Origin: an uncultured Opitutaceae bacterium
GTDB taxonomy: Bacteria; Verrucomicrobiota; Verrucomicrobiia; Opitutales; Opitutaceae
Direction of reading: 5' to 3'
DNA length: 64,000 nucleotides
NCBI GenBank assembly: GCA_903862935.1
Contig: CAIOZY010000010.1
Coordinates: 1-64,000, forward strand
Every line of letters starts with the position of its first letter. The stretch's first letter is position 1. This document shows, one piece after another, positions 26,021 through 35,050 of the stretch. The translations under genes were made by a program, and so were the position numbers. Under the pieces are notes generated by a model that saw only the letters and a program-made list of their open reading frames with translations, was not told the DNA's origin and ran no database searches.

Positions 26021-27124
26021 TCAGGGGCCGGGCAAGGGGGGCAGGCACTCGAGGATCTCTGCCCGAGGCCCCGGCGTCAGGCACAGGGGCCCGAGGCCGG
26101 CCGGTACGAAGAACTTGTCGTAGGTCTTGAGGGCGTGGGCCTCGCCGCCCGCCTCCGCGACGAGGCTGCCGGAGGTGACGATGCAGATCCGGGGTCCGTC
26201 CCCTGGCAGGGTCGTTGAGCCGCCAAGCACCGCCCGGCGGACGCGAAAGCAAGGGGTCTGCTCCGGGCCTATCAGCTCCTCTCTCCACGATCCCGGGCCG
26301 AGCTCGGTGGGGTTGCGGGGTCTGCACCGGTGGTCGCGCTCGATCCGCTCCCGGGGCCTGGCCGAGAAATCAGTCATCGCCAGCGCGAAGTCGACTCCCC
26401 GTCCCATGAAGCGTGTCGCCTCGGGCGCGGCCCGGTCGGCCGACGAGAACTCGTAGCGGACCACGAAGTCGGTGGGTTCCTGGATCTCGACAAGCAGGAT
26501 CTCCCCGCCGATCGCATGGGGGACGCCCCCGGGGACCAGGTACGTGTAGCCCGGGGCGACGGGGATCTTCTCGAAGCAGCGCTCGAGGGCGGCGATGTCC
26601 TGCTGCTCCACCATGCGCCGCAGCTCGGCCGGCTGCGGGGGGTGCTGGAAGCCGATGTAAAGAAAGGGCTGCCCCGATCCTGGCCTGACCCCGAGGATGT
26701 GGTAGGCCTCGGTCTTTCCCGAAGCCGTTCCGAGGTGCTCCCGGGCGAATGCCTGGGACGGGTGAACCTGGAAGAAGAAACGACGGGAGGCGTCGAGCAG
26801 CTTCACCAGAAGCATCGGATGGGCGCCGAACCGCCGCACGTGGTCCGGCCCCAGGAAATAGTCGGGGTCCTCCTCGAGCAGCGTGCGGAAGTCCGCCTGC
26901 TGGCCTCCGATCAGGACGGTGGATGCCCCGTCGGGCCGCGCCCCGTCCGGGGCGAGCGAGGACTCCGTGACCGAGGCGATCCAGTCCTCGGGCCGGTCGG
27001 AGTCCCGCGGGTCCGCCGCTCCAGCGATCGCGTCGAGCGTCCGTCCGCCCGCGTACAAGCGGTGAACCCGGTTTTGGGGGAGCAGGACCAATCGGCCGCG
27101 GTGTTCAGACATGCGGGTGCTCAC
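26021..27124 (-). CDS. manA: type I mannose-6-phosphate isomerase-like cupin protein
   Basis: A 367-residue protein of the zinc-dependent type I phosphomannose isomerase family. Zinc-site motifs are visible: 'FQVHPSQAFAREHLG' with Gln/His, Glu in 'SGKTEAYHIL' and His in 'VPGGVPHAIGGEILLVEIQEPTD'. It interconverts an aldose and ketose 6-phosphate, normally mannose-6-P and fructose-6-P. It is divergent by only 35 bases from the GH38 mannosidase gene, which supports mannose as the sugar. Because the SQ locus lacks a classical isomerase, this enzyme is a second, weaker candidate for SQ isomerisation. A Met at residue 5 is an alternative start. It is convergent with MFS paralogue 2. Confidence 0.82.
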   Translation of the reverse strand: MSTRMSEHRGRLVLLPQNRVHRLYAGGRTLDAIAGAADPRDSDRPEDWIASVTESSLAPDGARPDGASTVLIGGQQADFRTLLEEDPDYFLGPDHVRRFGAHPMLLVKLLDASRRFFFQVHPSQAFAREHLGTASGKTEAYHILGVRPGSGQPFLYIGFQHPPQPAELRRMVEQQDIAALERCFEKIPVAPGYTYLVPGGVPHAIGGEILLVEIQEPTDFVVRYEFSSADRAAPEATRFMGRGVDFALAMTDFSARPRERIERDHRCRPRNPTELGPGSWREELIGPEQTPCFRVRRAVLGGSTTLPGDGPRICIVTSGSLVAEAGGEAHALKTYDKFFVPAGLGPLCLTPGPRAEILECLPPLPGP

Positions 27125-27159
27125 TTGCCACGGCTGCAGGGCGGACTCAAGTTCATCCC

Positions 27160-29301
27160 ATGAGCCTGCGCACAGTTCACGTGGTGTTCAATGCCCACAT
27201 TGATCCGATATGGCTCTGGCCGTGGTCGGCGGGGCTGGACGAGATCGTGGGGACGTGCGAGAGCGTCTGCTCGGTCCTGGAGCGCAATCCGGACGTCTTC
27301 TTCACGCGCGGCGAGGCCTGGGTGTACGAGCAGATCGAGGCGATCGACCCCGCGCTCTTCCGGCGGATTCGCCGGCTTGTCCGCGGCGGCCAGTGGTGCG
27401 TCGTGGGTGGGTGGTACGTTCAACCCGACTGCAATATCCCGGGTGCGGCGGGATTCAGGAAACAGATCGAGATCGGGCAGGCCTACTTCCGCCGCACCTT
27501 CGGGCGCGCGCCAAAGATTGCCTACAACGTGGACTCCTTCGGGCATGCGGCGACGATTCCCAACTTTCTCTCCGAGGCGGGGCAGACGCACTACGTCTTC
27601 CTGCGCCCCCAGGAGCACGAGAAGGTCCTTCCCTCCCGCCTGTTTCGCTGGCGCTCGACCCCGCGCGGCCCGTCTGTAACGGCCTTCCGGATCGCCGGGA
27701 TGTACCACACCTCAACCGGCCTCGGTCTCGAGCGGGTCGAGGCGAGCCTGAGCGAGCTTCCCCCCGGCGTGACCGACACCATGTGCTTTGCGGGGGTGGG
27801 GGACCACGGAGGCGGCCCGACCGAGGAGCTGATCGAATGGTGCCGCGCCCACCGCGACGCGGTCAAGGGGGCGAGGCTTGAGTTCTCGACGCCCGAGCGC
27901 TTCTTCAGGGCGGTCGCAGCCCACACGCCGCGCCTGCCGGTCGTCACCGGGGAATTGCAGCGCAACTCGATCGGCTGCTACAGCGTCCACCGCAGGGTCA
28001 AGGTGGGCGTGCGCCGGGCCGAGGCCCTGCTCTCCCAGGCCGAAACCGCGCTTGCGCGCGACCCCGGGCTCCGGGGGCACCGAGCGGAGTTGGACCGTGC
28101 GTGGCGCTGGCTGTGCTTCAGCGAGTTCCATGACACCCTCGGCGGCACCTGCATTCCCAGCGCCTATCCCCAGGTTGACGCGCACCTCGGCTGGGCCCAG
28201 GCGGCCGGCGACGAGGTGGTCCATCTCGCGCTGCGCCGCGCGGCGCGGAAACTCGCCCCCGACCGCAGGCAGCGGCTGGTTATCGGAAACTTCTCGGGCA
28301 GGGACTTCTCCGGCTGGATCGAGCACGAGCCCTGGCTTGACTGGACCCGATGGCAGCCGGGCTGGTGCCTTCTCGACGAGCGGGGCCGGGAGGTGCCCCA
28401 CCAGCGCCTGGAGCCGGAGGCTATGTTCCGCAGCACGCACTCGATCACCCGGCTCCTGTTCCGGCTGAGCGTGCCCGCGAAGGGTGTCCGTGTCCTCCGG
28501 ATTGCGGCCCGGGCCGGCGCCGGACCCTCGCTCAGCGCCCGGGAGGTGAAGCTGGTCCGCGCGGCGAAGGGCGGGCTGGGACTTGGCCACGGCCCGGGCC
28601 GGACTCTTGCGCCCCGCCTGGAGCTCGTCGAGGACCGGACCGACACGTGGGGGCACCACGTCGAGGGATATTCGGGCCCGGTTGTCGGGCTGGCGACCTG
28701 GGGGGCGCCGAAGCGGGTTGAGTCCGGCTTTCTGCTGACCGCCTGGCGCCTGGAGGGCAGGATCGGCTCAAGCCGGCTTGTCGCGGAGCTTCGAGGCTAC
28801 CGGGGCGAGCGCTTCTGGGAGATGCGGCTTGAGGTCGACTGGCGCGAGCGCCACCGCGCTCTGCGTCTGGTCGTGCCCACACCGTCCGCAATCCGAAAGA
28901 CCCTCGACGGCATTCCGGGGGGCGAGACGGCCCGCCCGCCCGACGGCCGGGAAAGCCCGCTGCGGGACCGCGTGCTGGCGCGCCTGTCCGGCGGCTCCGC
29001 GCTCGGGATCGTCGCCCCGGGGGTCTTCTCCGTCAGCTCCGTTCCGGATGCGGTCCGCCTGACGCTGCTGCGCTCACCGCTCATGGGCCACCATGTCCTC
29101 CATGTCGGCCGGCCGGTGCGCCGCGTCTTTGCCGACCAGGAACGGCACCCGTTTGTGTTCCGATTCTTCCCGGATGGAGGGGCTGGAGGGGCGCTCCTGG
29201 ACCGGGAGGCGCTCGGGCTTCAGGCCCCGCCGCTGATCTCCGACGTGACCCGGGGAATGCCGTTTCGGGCGCTTGAGGGAAAGTTGGACCGCCCGCTCTG
29301 A
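27160..29301 (+). CDS. GH38 alpha-mannosidase
   Basis: A 713-residue glycoside hydrolase of family GH38. The N-terminal domain carries 'HIDPIWLW' (His/Asp zinc ligands, residues about 12-19) and 'YNVDSFGHA' with the catalytic nucleophile Asp (about residue 125); a later His-rich 'GVGDHGGGP' belongs to the same site. A mid helical domain and a C-terminal beta-sandwich follow. No signal peptide, so it acts on imported oligosaccharides. It is paired head-to-head with a mannose-6-P isomerase-like gene. Mannose is the natural guess for the released sugar, but related enzymes also act on other alpha-linked sugars. Confidence 0.88.
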   Translation: MSLRTVHVVFNAHIDPIWLWPWSAGLDEIVGTCESVCSVLERNPDVFFTRGEAWVYEQIEAIDPALFRRIRRLVRGGQWCVVGGWYVQPDCNIPGAAGFRKQIEIGQAYFRRTFGRAPKIAYNVDSFGHAATIPNFLSEAGQTHYVFLRPQEHEKVLPSRLFRWRSTPRGPSVTAFRIAGMYHTSTGLGLERVEASLSELPPGVTDTMCFAGVGDHGGGPTEELIEWCRAHRDAVKGARLEFSTPERFFRAVAAHTPRLPVVTGELQRNSIGCYSVHRRVKVGVRRAEALLSQAETALARDPGLRGHRAELDRAWRWLCFSEFHDTLGGTCIPSAYPQVDAHLGWAQAAGDEVVHLALRRAARKLAPDRRQRLVIGNFSGRDFSGWIEHEPWLDWTRWQPGWCLLDERGREVPHQRLEPEAMFRSTHSITRLLFRLSVPAKGVRVLRIAARAGAGPSLSAREVKLVRAAKGGLGLGHGPGRTLAPRLELVEDRTDTWGHHVEGYSGPVVGLATWGAPKRVESGFLLTAWRLEGRIGSSRLVAELRGYRGERFWEMRLEVDWRERHRALRLVVPTPSAIRKTLDGIPGGETARPPDGRESPLRDRVLARLSGGSALGIVAPGVFSVSSVPDAVRLTLLRSPLMGHHVLHVGRPVRRVFADQERHPFVFRFFPDGGAGGALLDREALGLQAPPLISDVTRGMPFRALEGKLDRPL

Positions 29302-29364
29302 ACGCGCGCCGGTTTCCCCGGGGCAATTTGACTTGTCCTTTCCCGGCCCCGCCGGATGATTTTC

Positions 29365-29378
29365 GTTCGAATTCGAAA
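29365..29378 (+). promoter_or_regulatory. WTTCG-N4-CGAAA operator before SUMF1-domain gene
   Basis: Sequence GTTCGAATTCGAAA, with a perfect right half and one mismatch in the left half. The core TTCGAATTCGAA is itself a perfect palindrome. It lies 51-64 bases before the SUMF1-domain gene, in the 128-base gap after the GH38 gene. Confidence 0.55.
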
Positions 29379-29429
29379 GAATCGGCGCAGTCGCCGTCCC
29401 CGGTCCCCACGGCGCGGCGGCACCCCTCC

Positions 29430-31622
29430 ATGGACCCTCGCACCCCCTCTGAATGCCTGCGGGCAGCCCGCGGATTTTGGGCTCTCCTGGCCCTGACCGC
29501 CGCCGCCGCGCCGGCCTTCGGCCAGGCGCTCCTCAACCAGCCCTCGCCCGAGCAGCTCGCAGGGCCGGAATACCGTGAGGTCGCCTTTCTCGGGACGATG
29601 ACCCGGCCCTTCCTCCCCGAGGAGCGCACCGCCTGGATGGCCAGGATCAAGGCGTGGCGGGGCGAGGCCCGGGACCGCTTCGGGCTGTCGGGCCGGGGAT
29701 ACGAGCGCCCCGAGCTGCTGTGGACCCAGTCGAGCTTCGTCCAGACGCAGATGATGGTCCACGACCGCTATTTCTACGACCCGGTCGCGCGGCGGTACAC
29801 CGTGGCGCGGTACCTCGAGGACCTGCGGGATCGTTACGGCGGGATCGACAGTGTGCTCCTGTGGCACGGCTACCCGAACCTCGGGGTCGACGACCGAAAC
29901 CAGTACGACCTGTTCCAGGACCTGCCCGGCGGGCCGGCGGCCGTCCGCGAGATGATCGCTGAGTTTCACCGCGCAAACGTGCGGGTGCTCCTGCCCGTCT
30001 ACCCCTGGGACCAGGGCACGCGGGCCTGCGAGGCGCCCGCTTGGGACGCGATGGCCCGCGAGCTTGCCGATGCGGGGGCGGACGGTATCAACGGAGACAC
30101 CCTGAAGGGGATGCCCCGGGTGTACCGGGCGGCCTCGGACCGGATCTCGCACCCGCTCGCGCTCGAGCCCGAGGGGGAACTCGGCTCGGAGGAAATGCTC
30201 GAATACAACACCCTGAGCTGGGGCTATTGGAAGCACGACTTCGTGCCCTCGATCAGCCGCTACAAGTGGCTTGAGTCGAGGCACATGGTGAATATCTGCG
30301 AGCGCTGGTCCCGCGACCACACCGACGCGCTCCAGGCGGCGTTCTTCAACGGGGTCGGCTTCGAGAGCTGGGAGAATGTCTGGGGAATCTGGATGGGGAT
30401 CACGCCCCGCGACGCCGAGGCCCTGAGGCGCATCGCAGCGGTTGAGCGGCGTTTCGCCGGGTTGCTGCACTCCCCGGACTGGGAGCCCCACGCGCCGACC
30501 GAGCAGTTCGGGGTCTTCGCAAGCCGCTGGCCGGGCCGGGATGCGACGCTGTGGACGCTGGTCAACCGGAACCACTACGGTGTCTCGGGCACCCAGATGG
30601 TCGTCCCGGCGGTCCCCGGTGCGCGGTATTTCGACGTATGGAACGGGGCCGAACTCCATCCTGCGGCGCGCGGGAGCGGTTCGGAACTGTCCTTCCGACT
30701 CGAGGCCGACGGTTTTGGCGCGGTCCTTCAGGTCTCGACCGTTGCGCCCGACCTCGGGGTCTTCCTAAAGACTGTGTCCGGGATGGCCTCGCGGCCCCTT
30801 TCGGACTTTTCCCGGACCTGGAAGGCCCTTCCCCAGCAGCTGGTCGAGATTGCCGCCGCCGCACCGGCGGCTGCCGCGCCGGAGGGAATGGTGCGGATCC
30901 CGGCCGCCTCCTTCCGGTTCCGCGTGACCGGAAACGAGATCGAGGGGCAAAACTACGACGGGGTCGACGTCCAGTACCCGTGGGAGGAGGTTGCCCGCCG
31001 GTTCCACGACCACGTGATCGATGTGCGCTCGTTCTGGATCGACCGGTATCCGGTCACCAACGCGGACTTCAAGCGGTTTGTCGATGCAACCGGGTACCGG
31101 CCCGCCGACGCGCACAACTTCCTCAAGGACTGGACCGCGGGCAGCTATCCGAAGGGCTGGGACCGCAGGCCCGTGACCTGGGTCTCCCTCGAGGACTCCC
31201 GGGCCTACGCGCGCTGGGCCGGAAAGCGCCTGCCGCACGAATGGGAGTGGCAGCTGGCCGCCCAGGGGACCGACGGGAGGACCTACCCGTGGGGCGACTC
31301 ATGGGCCCCGGAGGCGGCCCCCGCCCAGGACGGCGGGCGGACCATGCTCCCCCCGTCCGAGGTCGACGCCCATCCGGCCGGGGCCAGCCCCTTCGGGGTG
31401 ATGGACTTGGTGGGTAACGTGTGGCAGTGGACCGACGAGTACTCGGACGCCCACACGCGGGCCGCCGTCCTGCGGGGGGGCAGCCACTACCGACCCCAGT
31501 CAAGCGTCTGGTATTTTCCGCAGGCCAAGGAGCTCGACCGGCATGCAAAGCTGCTGCTGATGGCGCCGAGCATCGACCGCTCGGGAACGGTCGGCTTCCG
31601 CTGCGCCCGGGATACCCCGTGA
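29430..31622 (+). CDS. secreted glycosidase-like protein with C-terminal SUMF1 (FGE-sulfatase) domain
   Basis: A 730-residue exported protein: signal peptide of about 30 residues ending 'AAAPAFGQ'. Residues about 60-480 look like a glycoside-hydrolase-type barrel with a C-terminal beta domain ('VLLWHGYPNLGVDDRNQYD', 'ADGINGDTLKGMP', 'YWKHDF'), not assignable to a numbered family by eye. Residues about 510-730 form a SUMF1 domain ('FWIDRYPVTNADFKRFVDATGY', 'LPHEWEWQLAAQGTDGRTYPWG', 'GNVWQWTDE', 'GTVGFRCARD'). The two catalytic cysteines of formylglycine-generating enzyme are missing (the RGGS-x-C-x4-C region reads RGGSHYRPQSSV), so sulfatase activation is unlikely; sugar binding is more plausible. 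An operator of the SQ/Dsr set lies 51 bases upstream. It is followed by the sugar transporter and ribokinase genes. Confidence 0.75.
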   Translation: MDPRTPSECLRAARGFWALLALTAAAAPAFGQALLNQPSPEQLAGPEYREVAFLGTMTRPFLPEERTAWMARIKAWRGEARDRFGLSGRGYERPELLWTQSSFVQTQMMVHDRYFYDPVARRYTVARYLEDLRDRYGGIDSVLLWHGYPNLGVDDRNQYDLFQDLPGGPAAVREMIAEFHRANVRVLLPVYPWDQGTRACEAPAWDAMARELADAGADGINGDTLKGMPRVYRAASDRISHPLALEPEGELGSEEMLEYNTLSWGYWKHDFVPSISRYKWLESRHMVNICERWSRDHTDALQAAFFNGVGFESWENVWGIWMGITPRDAEALRRIAAVERRFAGLLHSPDWEPHAPTEQFGVFASRWPGRDATLWTLVNRNHYGVSGTQMVVPAVPGARYFDVWNGAELHPAARGSGSELSFRLEADGFGAVLQVSTVAPDLGVFLKTVSGMASRPLSDFSRTWKALPQQLVEIAAAAPAAAAPEGMVRIPAASFRFRVTGNEIEGQNYDGVDVQYPWEEVARRFHDHVIDVRSFWIDRYPVTNADFKRFVDATGYRPADAHNFLKDWTAGSYPKGWDRRPVTWVSLEDSRAYARWAGKRLPHEWEWQLAAQGTDGRTYPWGDSWAPEAAPAQDGGRTMLPPSEVDAHPAGASPFGVMDLVGNVWQWTDEYSDAHTRAAVLRGGSHYRPQSSVWYFPQAKELDRHAKLLLMAPSIDRSGTVGFRCARDTP

Positions 31623-31676
31623 GGCCCCGCTCCCCTTTGCGAACCACAACACAGTCCATTCCCCGGAAAATTTTCC

Positions 31677-32687
31677 ATGATCATTGTTGAATCCTACCCG
31701 ATCGCCGTCGCGATGTGCGTCGTAACGATGCTGTGCTGGGGCTCGTGGGCTAACACCCAGAAGCTGGCCAGCCGCGAGTGGCGTTTCCAGCTGTTCTACT
31801 GGGACTACGCGATCGGCGTCCTGCTGCTGTCGCTTCTGCTCGCCTTCACGATGGGAAGCACCGGAAGCGGAGGGCGCGGCTTCCTCGCCGACTTGCACCA
31901 GGCCGACGCCCGCTGGCTCGGGTCGGCCTTCCTCGGGGGCGTGACCTTTAACCTCGCGAACATCCTCCTGGTCGCGGCGATCGACATCGCGGGGCTCGCG
32001 GTCGCCTTCCCGGTGGGCGTGGGGCTCGCCTTGTGCCTGGGCGTCGTAACGACCTTCATTGCGACGCGCCAGGGCAACGCCCCCATGCTCGGCCTAGGGG
32101 TCGCGGCCGTCATGGTGGCGATCGCGCTGGACGCCCTGGCGTACCGGAAGCTCGCCGCCAACTCCAAGTCGACACCCGCCAAGGGGATCGTCATCTCCGT
32201 CGTCGCGGGCCTGCTGATGGGCTGGTTCTACAGCTTCGTCGCCCAGTCCATGGGCCGGATCGATCCGGCCACGAAGCTGCTCGAGCCCGGAAAACTCAGC
32301 CCGTACACGGCGATCGTGCTCTTCAGTGCCGGGCTGCTGGTCTCCAATTTCCTGTGGAACAGCATCATGATGGTCCGGCCGCTCAGCGGGGACCCCGTGC
32401 CGTTCCGCGACTATTTCACAACGGGCAACGCCCGGCTGCACGGAATCGGCATCCTTGGCGGCATGATCTGGAACACCGGCATGGCCTTCAGCATCGTCGC
32501 CAGCACCGCCGCCGGCGCGGCTCTCTCCTACGGGCTCGGCCAGGGCGCGACAATGATCGGGGCGATCTGGGGTGTCTTCATATGGAAGGAGTTCCATGGG
32601 GCTCCCCCGGGAACCAACCGGCTGCTCGGGGCGATGTTTCTCTTCTACGTGATCGGGCTGTCTATCCTGATTGCCTCCAAGTCGTGA
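31677..32687 (+). CDS. GRP/RhaT-type sugar permease
   Basis: A 336-residue membrane protein with about 10 hydrophobic helices, starting 'YPIAVAMCVVTMLCWGSWANTQKL'. It belongs to the drug/metabolite transporter superfamily, glucose/ribose porter or L-rhamnose:H+ symporter branch ('ANILLVAAIDIAGLAVAFPVGVGLAL', then a Ser/Lys-rich cytoplasmic loop near residue 160). It imports a monosaccharide with protons. Its stop overlaps the ribokinase start by 4 bases, so the two are translationally coupled; a pentose is the likely cargo. Confidence 0.85.
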   Translation: MIIVESYPIAVAMCVVTMLCWGSWANTQKLASREWRFQLFYWDYAIGVLLLSLLLAFTMGSTGSGGRGFLADLHQADARWLGSAFLGGVTFNLANILLVAAIDIAGLAVAFPVGVGLALCLGVVTTFIATRQGNAPMLGLGVAAVMVAIALDALAYRKLAANSKSTPAKGIVISVVAGLLMGWFYSFVAQSMGRIDPATKLLEPGKLSPYTAIVLFSAGLLVSNFLWNSIMMVRPLSGDPVPFRDYFTTGNARLHGIGILGGMIWNTGMAFSIVASTAAGAALSYGLGQGATMIGAIWGVFIWKEFHGAPPGTNRLLGAMFLFYVIGLSILIASKS

Positions 32688-33616
32688 AGCCGCGCCCCAT
32701 CGCCGTAGTCGGAAGCTCCAACACAGACATGGTGATCCGGGTGGACCGGATCCCCAGGCCCGGAGAGACGATTCTCGGGGGAAGGTTTGTCACGGCCGCC
32801 GGGGGCAAGGGGGCCAACCAGGCGGTCGGAGCCGCCCGGGCCGGGGGCAAGGTCACCTTTGTCGCCCGCCTGGGCCGGGACATGTTCGGGGACCAGGCCC
32901 TGACCGGACTCGTCCGGGACGGGATCGACGTCAGGCATGTCTCACGGGACGGCGCCGCGCCGTCCGGGGTGGCCCTGATCTTCGTGGCCAAGAGCGGTGA
33001 GAACAGCATTGCCGTCGCCGGCGGGGCGAACAGCAGGCTATCCCCCGCCGATGTGGGACGGGCGAGGACGGCCCTGGCGCGGGCCGCGGTGTGCGTCCTG
33101 CAGCTGGAAACCCCGCTTTCCACGGTGCGCGCCGCGGCGCGGATCGCCGCGGCGGCGGGCGCCTGCGTGATCCTCAATCCGGCTCCCGCCCGGCCCCTTC
33201 CGGCTGGGCTTCTGAAGACTGTCTCCATCCTCACGCCGAACGAGACCGAGGCCGAGCTTCTCACGGGAGTCCGGGTGAAGGACCAGGCCTCGGCCCGGAA
33301 GGCCGCGGCCGCCCTGAGGGCCCGCGGGGTCGGCACGGTTATCCTGACCCTCGGGGCCAGGGGGGCGCTGGTCGCCGATTCCGGCGGAATGCGCACCGTG
33401 CCCAGCTTCAAGGTCAGGGCCGTGGACACGACAGCTGCCGGCGATATCTTCAACGGGGCGCTTTCGGTTGCCCTGGCGGAGGGGGCGGTGCTCGACCGGG
33501 CCGTGCGCTTTGCCAACGCAGCCGCGGCGATCTCGGTCACCCGGATCGGGGCGCAACCCTCGGCCCCGACTCGGCGCGAGATCGGGCGGTTCCTCGCCCG
33601 AAACGGGGGCCCGTGA
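32684..33616 (+). CDS. rbsK: ribokinase (PfkB family)
   Basis: A 310-residue PfkB-family kinase with a GTG start overlapping the transporter stop (GTGA). Ribokinase marks: 'VGSSNTDMVIRVDRIPRPGET', 'AAGGKGANQAVGAAR' (PfkB signature 1), 'LNPAPA', 'TPNETEAELLTG' and 'VDTTAAGDIFNGAL' with the catalytic Asp (signature 2). It phosphorylates ribose or a similar pentose taken up by the upstream permease. Although sulfofructose kinase (YihV) is also a PfkB protein, this one carries the standard ribokinase sequence marks and sits beside a sugar permease, so I do not link it to SQ. Confidence 0.88.
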   Translation: MKPRPIAVVGSSNTDMVIRVDRIPRPGETILGGRFVTAAGGKGANQAVGAARAGGKVTFVARLGRDMFGDQALTGLVRDGIDVRHVSRDGAAPSGVALIFVAKSGENSIAVAGGANSRLSPADVGRARTALARAAVCVLQLETPLSTVRAAARIAAAAGACVILNPAPARPLPAGLLKTVSILTPNETEAELLTGVRVKDQASARKAAAALRARGVGTVILTLGARGALVADSGGMRTVPSFKVRAVDTTAAGDIFNGALSVALAEGAVLDRAVRFANAAAAISVTRIGAQPSAPTRREIGRFLARNGGP

Positions 33617-33664
33617 GTGGGGGGGGCAGGATGAGGGCTTGACAGGGGAGCATGGGGATAGTTT

Positions 33665-33678
33665 TTTGTAATCCGAAA
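33665..33678 (+). promoter_or_regulatory. candidate operator (weak copy) and possible promoter before MFS 3
   Basis: Sequence TTTGTAATCCGAAA: perfect right half (CGAAA), left half two mismatches. It lies 74-87 bases before the MFS 3 gene in an AT-rich patch, 20 bases after a TTGACA hexamer at 33639-33644 that could be a -35 box. The weakest member of the operator set. Confidence 0.3.
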
Positions 33679-33751
33679 TAATAAGCCCCGTCCGGACCGA
33701 CCTCTCCCGCGACCCCGCGGCGCGCCGGCGCCGGAGAGAATCCCCCCTCGA

Positions 33752-35050
33752 ATGACGACCCACCCCGCCGCCGCGCCCAAAGTCCGCTGGTACCATGGAG
33801 TTTCCGGCCCCCAGTGGGTTGTCCTTCTGATCGCCTCGGGAGGGTGGATCTTCGACTCCTACGCCGCCCAGATCTTCAATGTCACCCGCGGCGACATGCT
33901 GGCGGAGATCCTGCACCGCCAGACCGGGGACCCGGCGGTCAAGTTCTGGGGCGAGGTGTTCCTCGGGATCTACCTGATCGGCGGGGCGATCGGGGGAACG
34001 TATTTCGGCTCGCTCGCCGACCGCATCGGCAGGAGGCGGGCCCTGAGCCTGACAATCGTGACCTACACGATCTTCTGCGGGCTGATCGGTTTCGCGCAAA
34101 CGGCCTGGCAGGTGGCAGTTCTCCGGTTCATCGTGGCGCTGGGTACCGCGGGGGCCTGGGCGGTGGGCGCCTCCCTCGTGGCGGAGGTGTTCTCGCCCAG
34201 AGCCCGCGCCCAGGCCGGCGCGATCTTTCACTCGACGAGCAACATCGGAACCTGGCTTGCTGCGCTGATCGGAATGGCTGTCGGCCTGAACTGGCGCCTG
34301 GCCTATTTCCTCGGGGCCATACCGATCGTCATCGTGTTCTTCATCAGGTCCGGCGCCGAGGAGGCGAAGAGCCTGAAGGAGCAGGCGGCTCTGCCCGGCA
34401 GCGCCTCCCGCGGCAGCTTCAAGGAGCTGCTGCTCATGCGCCCCTGGGGGCCTCGGGCGATCCTCGGCATGCTTCTCGCCTCCGTCGGCCTGGGGACCTA
34501 CTGGTGCATCACCGTCGGCGGGCAGGACGTTGCGCAGGAGTTTCTGATGCGCCGCGGTGTCGACGCGGCCACGGCCCTGTCGCGGGCCCAGTTTGCCTAC
34601 GGTTTCCTCATCAACGGGGGCGGGTTCATCGGCGCGATCTCCTTCGGCCCGCTCGCGCAGTGGCTCGGCCGCCGGAAGGCCTTCGCCGTGGTGATGGTGT
34701 GCGGAATGCTGATCGTGCCCGCCACCTGCTATCTGCCGCAGACATACACGCAGCTGCTGTGCATGCTGCCGTTTTACGGCATGCTCACCTTCGGATTCCA
34801 CGCCGGCTTTGCGTTCTACTTTCCGGAGCTGTTCCCGACGCACCTGCGCGGAACCGGCACGGGCTTCTGCTTCAACGGCGGGCGCCTGCTGGCGGCCGGG
34901 ATCCTCGTCTTCTCAGGCTGGCTCAAGTCCCGGCCTGGAATGGAGCTGCGCTCGGCGATCTGCCTGCTTGCCCTGCTTTACCTCGTGGGCCTGCTCTGCC
35001 TGGTGTTCCTTCCGGAGACCAAGGACGAGAAGCTGGCCGACATGCCCTGA
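33752..35050 (+). CDS. MFS transporter (metabolite:H+ symporter type), paralogue 3
   Basis: A 432-residue, 12-helix MFS carrier, the third paralogue of the same subgroup ('WYHGVSGPQW', 'IFNVTRGDML', 'GSLADRIGRRRAL', 'FPELFPTHLRGTGTGFCFN'). It seems closest to paralogue 1: both contain 'GTYWCITVGGQD' and 'FLMRRGVDAATAL'. It lies alone ahead of the dsr operon, separated from it by 349 bases. A role in bringing in a sulfonate or in removing sulfite or sulfide-related products is possible, but the cargo cannot be read from the sequence. Confidence 0.85.
   Translation: MTTHPAAAPKVRWYHGVSGPQWVVLLIASGGWIFDSYAAQIFNVTRGDMLAEILHRQTGDPAVKFWGEVFLGIYLIGGAIGGTYFGSLADRIGRRRALSLTIVTYTIFCGLIGFAQTAWQVAVLRFIVALGTAGAWAVGASLVAEVFSPRARAQAGAIFHSTSNIGTWLAALIGMAVGLNWRLAYFLGAIPIVIVFFIRSGAEEAKSLKEQAALPGSASRGSFKELLLMRPWGPRAILGMLLASVGLGTYWCITVGGQDVAQEFLMRRGVDAATALSRAQFAYGFLINGGGFIGAISFGPLAQWLGRRKAFAVVMVCGMLIVPATCYLPQTYTQLLCMLPFYGMLTFGFHAGFAFYFPELFPTHLRGTGTGFCFNGGRLLAAGILVFSGWLKSRPGMELRSAICLLALLYLVGLLCLVFLPETKDEKLADMP

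Noticed and set aside
29430-31622. Formylglycine-generating enzyme that activates sulfatases
   Set aside because: The catalytic cysteine pair is absent from the SUMF1 domain, and no sulfatase gene is in the window.
32684-33616. Ribokinase-like gene as sulfofructose kinase (YihV) of a sulfo-EMP pathway
   Set aside because: It carries standard ribokinase motifs and is coupled to a sugar permease; no YihT-type aldolase is present, while a transaldolase is.
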